Assembly (NCBI GenBank): GCA_951812715.1
Contig: OX638323.1
Coordinates: 1,178,001-1,242,000 of the forward strand
DNA: 64,000 bases
Direction of reading: 5' to 3'
From: an uncultured Pseudohongiella sp.
Lineage (GTDB): Bacteria > Pseudomonadota > Gammaproteobacteria > Pseudomonadales > Pseudohongiellaceae
The notes beneath the pieces are model-generated. The model was not told the DNA's origin. It worked only from the letters and a program-made list of their open reading frames with translations, and did not search any database. The position numbers were made by a program, and so were the translations under genes. Positions 1-10,659 of the stretch are shown here, one piece after another (position 1 is the stretch's first letter; each line of letters opens with the position of its first letter).

Positions 1-239
1 AACAGATCCATCAGAAAAGTCTTGCCACGCCCTACTCCGCCCCAAAGATACATCCCCTGGGGAGGCGCCCCCCGCCGCGCCAGTCCCAGCCGCGACAACA
101 GCCGCGACGGCTTGCGACACCAGCGCGGCGAAATTTCCCGCGCCAGCTCCCGCAGCCGAAAAACAACGCGCTGCTGCATCTCGTCGTGCGCGATATCGCC
201 GCCGTTCACGGCTTCCCTATATCGACCGTAGATATCCAT
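1..239 (-). CDS. zapE: ZapE (AFG1-like) cell-division ATPase, N-terminal part
   Basis: This is the N-terminal part of an AFG1/ZapE-family P-loop ATPase, cut by the window edge. Members act at the division site and affect Z-ring stability. The visible 79 codons start MDIYGRYREAV, which fits the family's usual start, and end in the glycine-rich segment MYLWGGVGRGKTFLMDL, which holds the Walker A motif GVGRGKT. An in-frame ATG ten codons upstream (269) is an alternative start; I prefer 239 because it lines up with the usual N-terminus. The divergent neighbour is zapG (yhcB), the same pairing as in Escherichia and Pseudomonas, which supports the call. The rest of the ATPase domain lies outside the window. 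Confidence 0.88.
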   Translation of the reverse strand, partial: MDIYGRYREAVNGGDIAHDEMQQRVVFRLRELAREISPRWCRKPSRLLSRLGLARRGAPPQGMYLWGGVGRGKTFLMDL

Positions 240-474
240 CAGACCCCAGCCCGCTTCGCGAGGCGGCATTCTAACCCCAAATCCACTCGACGCAGGCGGC
301 GAAAGTCTCCGCGCAATATGAGAAGCGTGAAATTTTCATATGCGCTGCTTATGAAGTTCGCCGGCCGGACCTCGTTCAGTCGAGGCGATTGCAGCGATGC
401 GGCCGGAACAATTCGAGAAGCCGCGGCAGGGAAGGGCCTCGTCAAAGCCACAAGCCGAAACTCGCGACTTACGG

Positions 475-480
475 TATACT
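475..480 (+). promoter_or_regulatory. possible -10 box (TATACT) for zapG
   Basis: TATACT lies in the 292-bp space between divergent zapE and zapG, about 50 bp before the zapG start. No convincing -35 box lies at the right distance, so this is only a candidate. The rest of the space holds no gene that I can support. Confidence 0.22.
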
Positions 481-531
481 TCAGTTTTTGCGCGAATTTC
501 ACTTTCGGCTCTCTCATCAGAGGCATATTCC

Positions 532-1005
532 TTGACCATCTGGCTCGTCGGTATCGCAAGTCTTGCCCTTGGCCTGGTGATCGGCGCCGCCTTCGCCAGC
601 CGGTTCGGCGGCGGGCCCGCGCGCGTGCGCGAACTTGAAGATCAGTTGCGGCGCCTGCGCGAAAGCGATCGGGAGTATCGGGAAAACGTATCCGAACATT
701 TCAGCATGACCGCCGAACTCGTAAAACAGATGACCGAAAGCTACAAGGATGTCTACCAGCACCTTGCCACCGGCGCCCAGTCCCTGTGCTCCGCCGAGGT
801 CGCCAGCCGTCTGCTGCCGGCCAATACCGACGCGGTATTCGAGAACGGTCCCGCGGAAGCGGACGAACTCGGCGTGTTGCCGCCCAAGGACTACGCCACC
901 AGTCAGGATCCGTCCCGAAAAGGCGCCCTGGCCGAGGATTTCGGTCTCGAAAAACCGAAACTCGAACCCGAAGACGACCAGGCCGCCAACGGTCAGCAGC
1001 GCTAA
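532..1005 (+). CDS. zapG: ZapG/YhcB family (DUF1043) inner-membrane protein
   Basis: This is a DUF1043 (YhcB/ZapG) protein of about 157 residues, a single-pass inner-membrane protein linked to cell division and envelope synthesis. I place the start at TTG 532: an AGAGG ribosome-binding site sits about 8 bp before it, and the reading frame then opens directly with the membrane segment ([20 protein letters not shown]). A coiled-coil region follows, with the family-typical stretch around [18 protein letters not shown], where the protein resembles a tether with a cytoplasmic helix. The C-terminus is acidic and low-complexity. The frame also runs upstream to an ATG at 397, but that extension does not look like protein. 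The gene is divergent from zapE. Confidence 0.85.
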   Translation: MTIWLVGIASLALGLVIGAAFASRFGGGPARVRELEDQLRRLRESDREYRENVSEHFSMTAELVKQMTESYKDVYQHLATGAQSLCSAEVASRLLPANTDAVFENGPAEADELGVLPPKDYATSQDPSRKGALAEDFGLEKPKLEPEDDQAANGQQR

Positions 1006-1027
1006 CGCCGGGACAGCCGCGCCGTCG

Positions 1028-1936
1028 ATGACCGCCTACAATCTCACTCACCTGAACCAGCTCGAAGCGGAAAGCATCCATGTTTTCCGCGAAGTCGCCG
1101 CTGCCTTCGACAATCCCGTGATGATGTATTCCATCGGCAAGGACTCGTCGGTAATGCTGCACCTGGCGCGCAAGGCCTTCTATCCCGGCCGCCTGCCCTT
1201 CCCGCTGTTGCATGTGGACACAACCTGGAAGTTTCGCGAAATGATAGCGTTCCGCGACGTCCAGGCCGAAAAACTCGGGCTCGACCTGATCGTTCATATC
1301 AACGAGGAAGGCGTGCGGGCCAACATCAACCCCTTCGACCACGGCAGCGAGAAACACACCGATGTCATGAAAACCCAGGCGCTGAAACAGGCCCTGAACA
1401 AACACCGTTTCGACGCCGCCTTCGGCGGCGCGCGCCGGGACGAGGAAAAATCCCGCGCCAAGGAACGCGTTTTTTCTTTCCGCGACCGCAATCACGTCTG
1501 GGACCCGCGCAATCAGCGGCCCGAGTTGTGGGATCTCTACAACACACATATCAGCAAGGGCGAAAGCATCCGCGTGTTTCCGCTGTCGAACTGGACCGAG
1601 CTCGATATCTGGCAATACATCTACCTGAACGACATCGACATCGTGCCGCTGTATTTCGCCAAGCGGCGGCCGGTGGTCAACGTCGACGGCATCGACATCC
1701 TCGTCGACGACGATCGCATGCCCTTGCGCAAGGATCAGCCGGTCACGATCAAGACGGTGCGGTTCCGCACCCTGGGCTGCTATCCGCTCACCGGCGCGGT
1801 GGAATCAGACGCCGACACGCTGCCCGATATCATCCGGGAAATGCTGTTAACCACCAGTTCCGAACGCCAGGGCCGGCTGATCGACTCGGACCAGGCGGCG
1901 TCGATGGAACAAAAGAAACGCCAGGGATATTTCTAG
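1028..1936 (+). CDS. cysD: sulfate adenylyltransferase subunit 2 (CysD)
   Basis: CysD is the small, ATP-pyrophosphatase-type subunit of ATP sulfurylase, which makes adenosine 5'-phosphosulfate from sulfate and ATP in assimilatory sulfate activation. The product is 302 residues, the usual length. The PP-loop version SIGKDSSVM is near residue 36, after a typical N-terminus ([16 protein letters not shown]). The C-terminus ends KKRQGYF, as expected of the family. The longer open frame upstream (from 749) overlaps zapG out of frame and is not real. It forms an operon with cysNC, but the gap of 176 bp contains a hairpin and a dispersed repeat, which is unusual for this pair. Confidence 0.97.
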   Translation: MTAYNLTHLNQLEAESIHVFREVAAAFDNPVMMYSIGKDSSVMLHLARKAFYPGRLPFPLLHVDTTWKFREMIAFRDVQAEKLGLDLIVHINEEGVRANINPFDHGSEKHTDVMKTQALKQALNKHRFDAAFGGARRDEEKSRAKERVFSFRDRNHVWDPRNQRPELWDLYNTHISKGESIRVFPLSNWTELDIWQYIYLNDIDIVPLYFAKRRPVVNVDGIDILVDDDRMPLRKDQPVTIKTVRFRTLGCYPLTGAVESDADTLPDIIREMLLTTSSERQGRLIDSDQAASMEQKKRQGYF

Positions 1937-1939
1937 CGC

Positions 1940-1958
1940 GCCCTGATTGGATCAGGGC
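1940..1958 (+). terminator. hairpin between cysD and cysNC (attenuator or terminator candidate)
   Basis: GCCCTGAT-TGG-ATCAGGGC forms a perfect 8-bp stem starting 4 bp after the cysD stop codon and followed by TTTCG. The U-tract is weak, so it may instead protect the cysD mRNA 3' end or tune the cysD:cysNC ratio. Confidence 0.35.
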
Positions 1959-1967
1959 TTTCGCGGG

Positions 1968-2106
1968 CAAGACAAAACCACGCTCCGGTTTTGCGACAAT
2001 GAAAAATTCCAGGGATGGCGGCAGGCGCCATTAAAGCGCGGCTTCGAACGTGGCGGGAACAGCGGGGAGCGGTGCTCCGCGGCAGGACTGGAATTTTTCA
2101 GAGAAT
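1968..2106 (+). repeat. dispersed repeat R1, copy a (upstream of cysNC)
   Basis: This is one of three related intergenic copies (others at 9511-9645 and 13184-13281). It has 12-bp inverted ends, GAAAAATTCCAG at 2001-2012 and CTGGAATTTTTC at 2088-2099, and an inner palindromic stretch GCGCGGCTTCGAACG. The outer left part, CAAGACAAAACCACGCTC, is shared with copy b. It ends 6 bp before the cysNC ATG in the same sense as copy b has relative to murA. It looks like a non-autonomous MITE/REP-type element. Confidence 0.75.
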
Positions 2107-2112
2107 ACTCAT

Positions 2113-4014
2113 ATGAACCAGCAACCCGAACACGCCATGGCCGATATCAAGGCCTATCTGGCGCAGCACGAACGCAAGGAGTTGCTGCGCTTTCTCACCT
2201 GCGGCAGCGTTGACGACGGCAAGAGCACCTTGATCGGTCGCCTGCTGCACGACTCCAAGTTGATCTACGAGGACCAACTCGCCGCTATCGAAGCAGACAG
2301 CCTCAAGTCCGGCAGCCTCGACGGCAAGCTCGATCTGTCGCTACTCGTCGATGGACTGCAGGCGGAGCGCGAGCAGGGCATCACCATCGACGTGGCCTAC
2401 CGGTATTTTTCCACCGCGCGGCGCAAATTCATCATCGCCGACACGCCCGGCCATGAACAATACACGCGCAACATGGCTACCGGCGCCTCCAATTGCGATC
2501 TCGCGATCATCCTGATCGACGCCCGCCACGGCGTCTTGACCCAGACCCGGCGGCACAGCTTTATCGCTTCCCTGCTCGGCATTCAGCAGATTATCGTGGC
2601 GGTGAACAAGATGGATCTGGTGGACTTCTCGGAACCAGTCTTCAACCGTATCCGCGACCAATACCTCGAATTCAGCGCCCGGCTGGAAGGCATCGAGCCG
2701 CGCTTCATTCCACTTTCCGCCAAACATGGCGACAACGTCGTTCACCCGAGCGAAAAAATGCCCTGGTATCGGGATCAGCCGCTGATGCCAATGCTGGAGA
2801 CCGCGGAATTGTCCGCCAATCGCAATTTCGCCGACTTCCGCTTCCCCGTGCAATACGTCAACCGTCCGAACCAGAATTTTCGCGGCTATTGCGGCACTGT
2901 CGCTTCGGGAGTCGTGCACAAGGGCGACGATGTGGTCGTGCTGCCCTCCGGCCGCAAGAGCAGAATCAAGTCCATCGTCACTTTCGACGAGGAACTTGAA
3001 CTGGCCTTTGCCAACATGGCGGTCACCCTGACCCTGGAAGATGAAATCGACATCGGCCGCGGCGACCTGCTCGCGCATCCGGCCAACCCTCCCGCCGGCG
3101 GCGACCGGCTCGACGCTACCGTGGTATGGATGGCGGAACAGGCGCTGCTGCCCGGCGTGCAATACGATATCAAGCTCGGCGCGCGAACGGTTACGGGCAC
3201 GGTCAAGTCCGTGCGCCATGTCATCGACATCGCCAATCTTGCCGAACGTCCCGCGGCCAGACTGGAACTGAACGAAATCGGCCGCCTCGACATCGCCCTG
3301 GAAGAATCGGTCAATTTCGACAGCTATCGCGAAAATCGCGCCACCGGCGGCTTCATCCTGATCGACCGTCTGAGCAACGTCACCGTGGGCGCCGGCATGA
3401 TCCACTGCCAGCACGCCCGGCAGGCCCGGGCGGTCCGCGGCGGCGGCATTCATGTCAGCAGCGAAGAGCGCGCCGCGCGCTACGGCCAGCGCCCGGTCAC
3501 CGTCATGTTCATCGGCATCTCCGGTTCGGGCAAGTCGACGCTGGCCCGCGCGCTGGAACGCCGGCTGTTCGACCTCGGTCGCTTCAGCACCGTCCTCGAC
3601 GGCAAGACCATGCGCCTGGGCATCAGCCGGGATCTGCCTCATGACGCCGAGGGCCGGGCCGAGAACCTGCGCCGCAGCGCTCATGTCGCCCGCTTCCTGA
3701 ACGATTCCGGCCTGATCTGCTGCGCCGCCTTCGTGGCGCCCAACGAGGACTCGCGCGAACACGCCATCAGCGTGATCGGCCGGCAGAGCTGCTATCTGGT
3801 CTATCTCAATCCACCCCTGGAAGTCTGCATGCAGCGCGACCCCAGCGGCATCTACGCCGACGCCCGCGATAATGCTTCCGCTACCGTGCCCGGATTGAGC
3901 TTTCCCTACCGGGCGCCGGAGGCGGCCAGGCTCGAACTCGATACCAGCTCGCTTTCCGTCGACGAATGCGTCGACCAGGTCATGGCGCTGATGGAAGCCG
4001 ACCGGATTATCTGA
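2113..4014 (+). CDS. cysNC: bifunctional CysN-CysC: ATP sulfurylase GTPase subunit fused to APS kinase
   Basis: The protein of 633 residues joins the GTPase subunit of ATP sulfurylase (CysN) to adenylylsulfate kinase (CysC), so sulfate is carried to PAPS by one polypeptide plus CysD. The EF-Tu-like G domain has GSVDDGKST at residues 31-39, DTPGH near 113 and NKMD near 170, followed by beta-barrel domains. The kinase begins around residue 455, with P-loop GISGSGKST near 468-476 and the downstream motif [19 protein letters not shown] chose ATG 2113 because the frame upstream of it runs through repeat R1 and gives a sequence not typical of CysN. The CysNC fusion also occurs in Pseudomonas. Confidence 0.96.
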   Translation: MNQQPEHAMADIKAYLAQHERKELLRFLTCGSVDDGKSTLIGRLLHDSKLIYEDQLAAIEADSLKSGSLDGKLDLSLLVDGLQAEREQGITIDVAYRYFSTARRKFIIADTPGHEQYTRNMATGASNCDLAIILIDARHGVLTQTRRHSFIASLLGIQQIIVAVNKMDLVDFSEPVFNRIRDQYLEFSARLEGIEPRFIPLSAKHGDNVVHPSEKMPWYRDQPLMPMLETAELSANRNFADFRFPVQYVNRPNQNFRGYCGTVASGVVHKGDDVVVLPSGRKSRIKSIVTFDEELELAFANMAVTLTLEDEIDIGRGDLLAHPANPPAGGDRLDATVVWMAEQALLPGVQYDIKLGARTVTGTVKSVRHVIDIANLAERPAARLELNEIGRLDIALEESVNFDSYRENRATGGFILIDRLSNVTVGAGMIHCQHARQARAVRGGGIHVSSEERAARYGQRPVTVMFIGISGSGKSTLARALERRLFDLGRFSTVLDGKTMRLGISRDLPHDAEGRAENLRRSAHVARFLNDSGLICCAAFVAPNEDSREHAISVIGRQSCYLVYLNPPLEVCMQRDPSGIYADARDNASATVPGLSFPYRAPEAARLELDTSSLSVDECVDQVMALMEADRII

Positions 4015-4020
4015 AGCCGC

Positions 4021-4782
4021 TCAAGCGGGGTTGGGCACATCAATGAATTCGTGCGCGATTCCGAAGCGCCCGGCCAGATGTTCGCCCAGCGCCTGCACTC
4101 CGTAACGTTCGGTGGCGTGATGGCCGGCCGCCAGGTAATGCAATCCGGATTCCCGCGCGGCGTGCACGGTCTGCTCCGAGATTTCCCCGCTGAGATAGGC
4201 ATCGACGCCGGCCGCCGCGGCCTGTTCGATATACCCCTGGGCCGCTCCGGTGCACCAGGCAAGCCGGTCGATCATATGGTCGCCGCCGCGGATCGCCAGC
4301 GGCGCCTGTCCCAGCGTTTCGGCTAGCCGCGCCGCCAAGGAATCCAGTTCAACCGGCTCGGCAAGCCTGCCGCGCAACACCAGCGGATGGCCGTCGTGGC
4401 GGTGAATGTCGCCGTCGATCCGCAGCCCCAGCCGGCGCGCGAGCTGCACGTTATTGCCGAACTCCTCATGCACGTCGAGGGGCAGATGAAAGGCGACCAG
4501 GCTGAGGTCTTGCTGGAGCAGGGCGGCGATGCGGCGCTTGCGATAACCCGTGATGACGGGACTTTCGCCTTTCCAGAAATAACCGTGATGCACCAGCAGG
4601 GCGTCGGCGCCGGCGGCGGCCGCGCGTTCGATCAATTCGCCGCAGGCAGTGACGCCGGAAACGATCTTGCCGATGCGGGAGCGGCCTTCCACCTGCAGTC
4701 CGTTGGGACAATAGTCATTGAAGTCCCGCGGCCGCAACAGCGCATTGCACTCGGCGCAAAACTCGCGCAGACTCACGGTCAT
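4021..4782 (-). CDS. NIF3/YbgI-family dinuclear metal-centre protein
   Basis: This NIF3-like (YbgI, 'GTP cyclohydrolase 1 type 2 homolog') protein has 253 residues. Family members form a toroidal hexamer with a dimetal site of unclear physiological role. Visible family motifs are NDYCPNGLQVEG near the N-terminus, LLVHHGYFWKGE (metal-binding His pair), and the late LAAGHHATERYGVQALGEHL. I place the start at 4782 (MTVSLREFCAECN) rather than 4824, because the first 14 residues of the longer frame are not family-like. It is convergent with cysNC (stop codons 6 bp apart) and divergent from the degS-like gene. The same gene sits near algW in Pseudomonas-type chromosomes. Confidence 0.9.
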   Translation of the reverse strand: MTVSLREFCAECNALLRPRDFNDYCPNGLQVEGRSRIGKIVSGVTACGELIERAAAAGADALLVHHGYFWKGESPVITGYRKRRIAALLQQDLSLVAFHLPLDVHEEFGNNVQLARRLGLRIDGDIHRHDGHPLVLRGRLAEPVELDSLAARLAETLGQAPLAIRGGDHMIDRLAWCTGAAQGYIEQAAAAGVDAYLSGEISEQTVHAARESGLHYLAAGHHATERYGVQALGEHLAGRFGIAHEFIDVPNPA

Positions 4783-4863
4783 GACAATACCTCGGCGCTC
4801 CGGTGCGCGACCGGACGCGGTCATGATAGCATGCCGACTTTGTTAGCTTCCTCGCTGTTCACG

Positions 4864-5982
4864 ATGAGCCGATTCCTGCGTTTGTTGAGCTTTGCCGGCT
4901 GGCCGGTCGTGTGCGGCGTATTGGTCGCGGTGGTCGCGCTACAGATGCGCCAGTTGCAGGAAATCCAGGGCGTCCTCGGCCAATTGGCGGCGACAAGCGA
5001 AGCAACCGCGCCCGGTTTCTTCAACGCCATCGCCAGCGCCTCGGTATCGGTGGTCAGCATCAGCGCGACCCGGGTCAACGTCGAAGCCATCGAACGCTCC
5101 GGCGACGACCGCGTCGATCTTTATCTCGGCGAGCAGGAAAGTCTCGGCTCGGGCGTCGTTATCGATCCGCGCGGCTTCATTGTTACCAACCTGCATGTCG
5201 TCGACACCCTGTTCGACGCCTTTGACGCCACGGTCACCCTGAGTGACGGCCGCCGCACTCCGGCCACGGTGATCGCCTGGGACGAGACTCATGATCTGGC
5301 GGTCCTGCATATCAATCTGGACGACCTGACTGCGGTCCGGGTCGGCGACGAAAGCGAACTTGCCGTGGGCGACGTCGTATTCTCCATCGGCTATCCGCAC
5401 AATATCGGACAGTCGGTGTCACGGGGCATCATCAGTTCCCTGAGTCACGATCTCGATTTCTCGGTCAGCATGATTCAGACCGACGCCGCCGTCAATCCGG
5501 GCAGTTCCGGCGGCGCGCTGATCGACGGCGGTGGCCGGCTGGTCGGCGTCAATTCCTCGATCCTGTCGGAATCGGGCAATTTCGAAGGCATCGGCTTTGC
5601 CACGCCGGCCAGGGTGGCGGTTAGCGCCGCGCGCGAACTCGTGGAACAGGCCATCGCCGACAATTCAGGCTATCTCGGCGTATTGACCGGAGAAGCCCTG
5701 ACCGCCCAGTCGAGCGAGCTGTTCTTCGGCGTGGATCATATTCGCGGCATGCTCGTGGAAAGCGTCGATGAAGGCGGCGCCGCGGCCCGGGTCGGCATTC
5801 AGCCGGGAGACGTGATCACCGCTATCAATGACACAATCGTGGTCGATGACGAAAGCATCGTGCTGGAAGTGCGCGAGAAAAAGCCCGGCGACATCGTGCG
5901 GGTGCGGATATATCGCGAAGGCCGCGCGCTCGAATTCGAGACCCCCCTCGGCTTCGGTCAGGCAATCCTGTTCGATCCCTGA
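4864..5982 (+). CDS. DegS/AlgW-type periplasmic serine protease (S1C, one PDZ)
   Basis: This is a membrane-anchored trypsin-like protease of about 372 residues with one PDZ domain, matching DegS/AlgW. Such enzymes cut anti-sigma factors (RseA/MucA) in response to misfolded outer-membrane proteins. The N-terminal anchor is FAGWPVVCGVLVAVVALQ. The catalytic triad is seen as His in VTNLHVVD, Asp in THDLAVL, and Ser in NPGSSGGAL. The C-terminal PDZ contains GMLVESVDEGGAAARVGI. An upstream in-frame ATG at 4831 would add 11 residues; I prefer 4864 because the membrane anchor then lies at the family's usual distance from the start. Neither start has a strong ribosome-binding site. algW lies next to hisC in Pseudomonas; here hisC is missing. 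Confidence 0.93.
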   Translation: MSRFLRLLSFAGWPVVCGVLVAVVALQMRQLQEIQGVLGQLAATSEATAPGFFNAIASASVSVVSISATRVNVEAIERSGDDRVDLYLGEQESLGSGVVIDPRGFIVTNLHVVDTLFDAFDATVTLSDGRRTPATVIAWDETHDLAVLHINLDDLTAVRVGDESELAVGDVVFSIGYPHNIGQSVSRGIISSLSHDLDFSVSMIQTDAAVNPGSSGGALIDGGGRLVGVNSSILSESGNFEGIGFATPARVAVSAARELVEQAIADNSGYLGVLTGEALTAQSSELFFGVDHIRGMLVESVDEGGAAARVGIQPGDVITAINDTIVVDDESIVLEVREKKPGDIVRVRIYREGRALEFETPLGFGQAILFDP

Positions 5983-6031
5983 TGCGATCGCCCAGGCTGA
6001 TGAGCCGGGCCGGCGGCGGCGCCCTCCAACA

Positions 6032-6446
6032 GCATCACTTGGGCAGACGGTATTCCGCCGATCTGGCGTGAGCGTGAAGGTTTTCGTTGCGGCCGAGCTC
6101 CGCCGCGGTGGGCGCGAGCGTGGCGGCGCCTTTGGCCGAGCAATGGATAATGGAACCGCGCTTCTGGAAATCCGGCGCGCCCAGAGCGGATGAGAAGCGC
6201 GCCGCGCCGGACGTGGGCAGCACGTGGCGGCTGTCGCCCGCTCCCACCCGCATCACTTGGGCAGACGGTATTCCGCCGATCTGGCGTGAGCGTGAAGGTT
6301 TTCGTTGCGGCCGAGCTCCGCCGCGGTGGGCGCGAGCGTGGCGGCGCCTTTGGCCGAGCAATGGATAATGGAACTGCGCTTCTGGAAATCCGGCACGCCC
6401 AGAGCGGATGAGAAGCGCGCCGTGCCGGACGTGGGCAGCACGTGGC
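6032..6446. repeat. tandem direct repeat of the hisD 3' end (2 x 197 bp)
   Basis: Bases 6032-6228 repeat 6250-6446 with only three visible substitutions, separated by 21 bp of unrelated sequence. The second copy is the true 3' end of hisD; the first is a duplicate lying downstream of its stop codon. The few differences imply a fairly recent event. Confidence 0.92.
6035..6228 (-). pseudogene. duplicated C-terminal fragment of hisD
   Basis: The fragment encodes the last 64 residues of HisD (from HVLPTSG to the terminal RLPK plus stop) with three amino-acid changes (T to A, V to A, S to G). It has no start codon of its own and follows the intact gene, so it is a remnant. In Pseudomonas-type chromosomes hisC occupies this place between hisD and algW. 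Confidence 0.85.
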
Positions 6447-7566
6447 TGGGGCCGGCGCAATAGTCGCCCAGCGCCTCGGCGCTGTAACGACCCATGAAAA
6501 TGGCGCCCGCATGTTCGATATGTTCGAGCAAGGCGGCCGGATCTTCCACCGACAACTCCAGATGCTCGGGCGCGATCCGATTGCTGACCGCGGCGGCCTG
6601 TCGCAGATCGCCGGCGAGAATGAACAGCGCCCGGCTATTGATGCTGGCGGCGATAATTTCGCGCCTCTCCATGTTGGGCAATTGCCGCTTCATGGCCGCC
6701 GCCACGGCTTCGAGATAGGCGGCGTCCGTGGCGATCAGAATCGATTGCGCCTGTTCGTCATGTTCGGCCTGGGAAAACAGATCCATCGCGATCCAGTCGG
6801 GATCGGTGCCGCCGTCGCAGATGACGGTGAGTTCGGTGGGCCCGGCTATCATGTCGATGCCGACCTCGCCGAACACCAGCTTTTTCGCGACGGCTACGTA
6901 GATATTGCCCGGGCCGGCAATCTTGTCGACTTTGGCAATGGACGCGGCGCCATAGGCCATGGCGCCGATCGCCTGGGCGCCGCCGACGGTATAGAGCCGA
7001 TCCACGTCGGCCAGCGCCGCCGCGGCCAATACCGTGTCGTTGCCGGCGCCATGGGCAAGCGGCGCCGTGGCGATAATCTCGCCGACGCCGGCTACGCTCG
7101 CGGGAATCGCCAGCATCAGCACGGAAGAAGGATAGCTTGCCTTGCCGCCGGGAACGTAAATGCCCACGCGCGCCAGAGCGCTAACCTTTTGCCCGTATAT
7201 CGAGCCGTCCTCTTCGGTGTATTGCCAGGAACCCTGCTTCTGGGCCTGGTGATAACGCCGGATGCGTTCGGCGGCGTGGCGCAAGGCGCCGGAACTCGCC
7301 GCCGGCAACCGCTCCAGCGCCTGCTCCATCTGGCCGCGCTCCACCGTAAGTCCAGCCATGTCCGCGGCCGCCAGACCGTCGAAGCGGCGCGTGTATTCGA
7401 GAATGGCCTCGTCGCCCCGCGCGCGAACGTCTTCGAGTATGGCGCGCACCCGGCCGGTGACGTCTTCGTCCAGCAGCATCCGCCGGTCGAGCGCGGCGGC
7501 CAGCCGCTCGCCGAAATCGGGTTCGGACGCGGTCAGAAAATCGATGTTGAGTCGAGGCCGGCGCAT
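6253..7566 (-). CDS. hisD: histidinol dehydrogenase
   Basis: HisD oxidises L-histidinol to L-histidine in two NAD-dependent steps, the end of histidine synthesis. The 437-residue product has the expected length and motifs: [30 protein letters not shown], the Zn/catalytic stretch [12 protein letters not shown], and APEHLEL. The C-terminal part [19 protein letters not shown] is also typical. It follows hisG by 10 bp and is probably cotranscribed with murA and hisG. Its last 197 bp are duplicated just downstream, but the gene itself looks intact. Confidence 0.97.
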   Translation of the reverse strand: MRRPRLNIDFLTASEPDFGERLAAALDRRMLLDEDVTGRVRAILEDVRARGDEAILEYTRRFDGLAAADMAGLTVERGQMEQALERLPAASSGALRHAAERIRRYHQAQKQGSWQYTEEDGSIYGQKVSALARVGIYVPGGKASYPSSVLMLAIPASVAGVGEIIATAPLAHGAGNDTVLAAAALADVDRLYTVGGAQAIGAMAYGAASIAKVDKIAGPGNIYVAVAKKLVFGEVGIDMIAGPTELTVICDGGTDPDWIAMDLFSQAEHDEQAQSILIATDAAYLEAVAAAMKRQLPNMERREIIAASINSRALFILAGDLRQAAAVSNRIAPEHLELSVEDPAALLEHIEHAGAIFMGRYSAEALGDYCAGPSHVLPTSGTARFSSALGVPDFQKRSSIIHCSAKGAATLAPTAAELGRNENLHAHARSAEYRLPK

Positions 7567-7576
7567 GAGAGATCCT

Positions 7577-8227
7577 TCAGCCGTCGAGCCGCGCCACGGC
7601 TTCGGCCAAGCGTTCCAGGATAACGCGGATCCGCCGGCTCTTGATCTTCATGGAAGCCTTGTTGACGATGACCCGGGAGCTGATCTCGGCGATGGTTTCG
7701 ACCGGCTCGAGGCCATTGGCGCGCAAGGTATTGCCGGTATCGACAATATCCACGATGGCGTCCGCCAGCCCCATGGCCGGCGCGGCTTCGAGCGCGCCGT
7801 TGAGCTTGATCAGTTCCACCTGCCGGCCCTGTTCGGCGAACCAGCGCTTGGCGATACGGGTGAACTTGGTGGCCACCCGCGGCCGAACGCCGGGCGCGGA
7901 CGCCCGCGTCGGCGCCGCGATCATCAGGCGGCAGCGGGCGATGCGCAGATCGAGCGGTTCGTACAAGCCGTCGCCGCCGTATTCAAGCAAGGTGTCCTTG
8001 CCGGCCACACCGATGTCGGCGGCGCCGTTTTCTACGTATACCGGAACGTCCGAACCGCGCATCACCAGCAGACTCACCTGGTCGAGACTGGTGGCAAACA
8101 TCAGTTTGCGGCTGCGGCTCATGTCCTCGACTGGTTCGATGCCGGCCTGACGCAGCAGCGGCAGGGTCTCCTTGAGAATTCGCCCCCGCGTCAGGGCGAT
8201 GATTACCGATTCGGAAGCCGTGCTCAT
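7577..8227 (-). CDS. hisG: ATP phosphoribosyltransferase, short form
   Basis: HisG joins ATP and PRPP in the first step of histidine synthesis. The protein is 216 residues, the short form that lacks the C-terminal regulatory domain and normally needs HisZ, which is not in this window. Characteristic parts are [16 protein letters not shown] at the N-terminus, [15 protein letters not shown], and the PRPP-binding stretch [19 protein letters not shown] chose ATG 8227 (MSTASESVI), which lies 11 bp after murA; the frame extends further into murA without family similarity. The order murA-hisG-hisD is as in Pseudomonas. Confidence 0.96.
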   Translation of the reverse strand: MSTASESVIIALTRGRILKETLPLLRQAGIEPVEDMSRSRKLMFATSLDQVSLLVMRGSDVPVYVENGAADIGVAGKDTLLEYGGDGLYEPLDLRIARCRLMIAAPTRASAPGVRPRVATKFTRIAKRWFAEQGRQVELIKLNGALEAAPAMGLADAIVDIVDTGNTLRANGLEPVETIAEISSRVIVNKASMKIKSRRIRVILERLAEAVARLDG

Positions 8228-8238
8228 GATCCGCTCCT

Positions 8239-9702
<1,464 letters not shown>

Positions 9703-9930
9703 TCAGGATTCGTCCGGCGCCTTGAGATTCATCGACACCGCGTGAATCGCGCCGCTGACGATGTGGCTGTTGAGTATCGCGTAGACCCGCTGCTGCCGCT
9801 TGACCGCGTTCAGGCCGGCGAAAGCCGGACCGGTTGCCGCGATCGTGAATTTGCCTTCGCCGCCGCTGACCGCGATCTCGCAATCAGGCAGGTCCGCCCG
9901 CAACAGGCGGGCGATTTGGTCGCAATCCAA
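9703..9930 (-). CDS. ibaG: BolA-family protein (IbaG/YrbA type)
   Basis: This is a small BolA-fold protein of 75 residues. IbaG-type members work with monothiol glutaredoxins in Fe-S handling and acid response. The characteristic segment is AFAGLNAVKRQQRVYAIL, in which the family's conserved 'R-hydrophobic-Y' helix can be seen, followed by the usual short C-terminal HAVSMNLKAP. It lies between mlaC (14 bp upstream) and murA, as in E. coli (yrbA-murA) and Pseudomonas. No mlaB gene intervenes here. Confidence 0.92.
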   Translation of the reverse strand: MDCDQIARLLRADLPDCEIAVSGGEGKFTIAATGPAFAGLNAVKRQQRVYAILNSHIVSGAIHAVSMNLKAPDES

Positions 9931-9944
9931 GATTCCGTCCCCGC

Positions 9945-10550
9945 TTATTGCCAGTTGTCGAGCACGGCTTCAATGTCATTGCCATGCTGAGTCATCAATG
10001 CGCTGAACTGGGTGAAATACTGACGCCCAAGATTAATGCCCGCCAGACTGAGGTTGCGCAACTTCCATTCGTTGTCGGCGGTCAGGAACATCTGGTACTG
10101 GAACAGCACGTTCTGTCCGCCTCCGCCGGTCAGTTCCATGGTGACGATAGTGCTTTCCGGCGTGTCGCGTTCGGGATTTTCCGATGGCAGGAAGACCACT
10201 TCCTGTTCGGCATAGGTGAGCAGGGCGGCGCCGTAGAACCGGGTCAGATTACTGCGCAGAATCTGCCCGAAACGCTGTTTCTGTTCATCGCTGGCGGCGT
10301 CGGCGAAGCGATTCATTACCACTTCCGCCACCACGTTGAAATCGACGAAGCGGTCGAGCACTTCTTCCACGCCGGAATAGTAGGTCTCGCTGTCGCTGGT
10401 ATAGAGATGCCGCGTATCCCGAACTTGCCGCAGCAAGGTATCCACCGCCAGCCGGGCGGTATCCAGCGCTGTCATTTCCTGCCCCAGGGCGGAACCTTGG
10501 CCGGCAACGAGCAGAACCAGCAGGCATATCGTTTTGGTCAGCGTTCGCAT
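9945..10550 (-). CDS. mlaC: MlaC-type periplasmic phospholipid-binding protein
   Basis: MlaC carries phospholipid between the outer-membrane MlaA complex and the inner-membrane MlaFEDB transporter to keep outer-leaflet asymmetry. The 201-residue product has a signal peptide (TKTICLLVLLVAGQGSALG) and then a Ttg2D/MlaC domain, with VDFNVVAEVVMNRFADAAS and FYGAALLTYAEQEV visible. The usual neighbours mlaF, mlaE and mlaD are absent: upstream is a 109-bp divergent space and then a cation exchanger. The gene is probably first in the operon mlaC-ibaG-murA-hisG-hisD. Any partners must be elsewhere in the genome. Confidence 0.92.
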   Translation of the reverse strand: MRTLTKTICLLVLLVAGQGSALGQEMTALDTARLAVDTLLRQVRDTRHLYTSDSETYYSGVEEVLDRFVDFNVVAEVVMNRFADAASDEQKQRFGQILRSNLTRFYGAALLTYAEQEVVFLPSENPERDTPESTIVTMELTGGGGQNVLFQYQMFLTADNEWKLRNLSLAGINLGRQYFTQFSALMTQHGNDIEAVLDNWQ

Positions 10551-10659
10551 GGCCGCCAGTGTACCTGAATTGCTCCGTTCAATAAATTCCTACTTGCAAA
10601 GCGCCTGAAACATCCTTCTAATTGGGCGCTCCTAATCGGCCCGGCGGAGTCCGCGGTTC

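Noticed and set aside
2341..3762. Long minus-strand open frame (473 codons) inside cysNC
   Set aside because: It is a shadow of the high-GC coding strand; cysNC has full domain motifs and this frame has none.
6035..6460. 141-codon minus-strand frame across both hisD repeat copies
   Set aside because: It reads the true hisD region out of frame first and then enters the duplicated tail in frame; no start or family supports a real gene.
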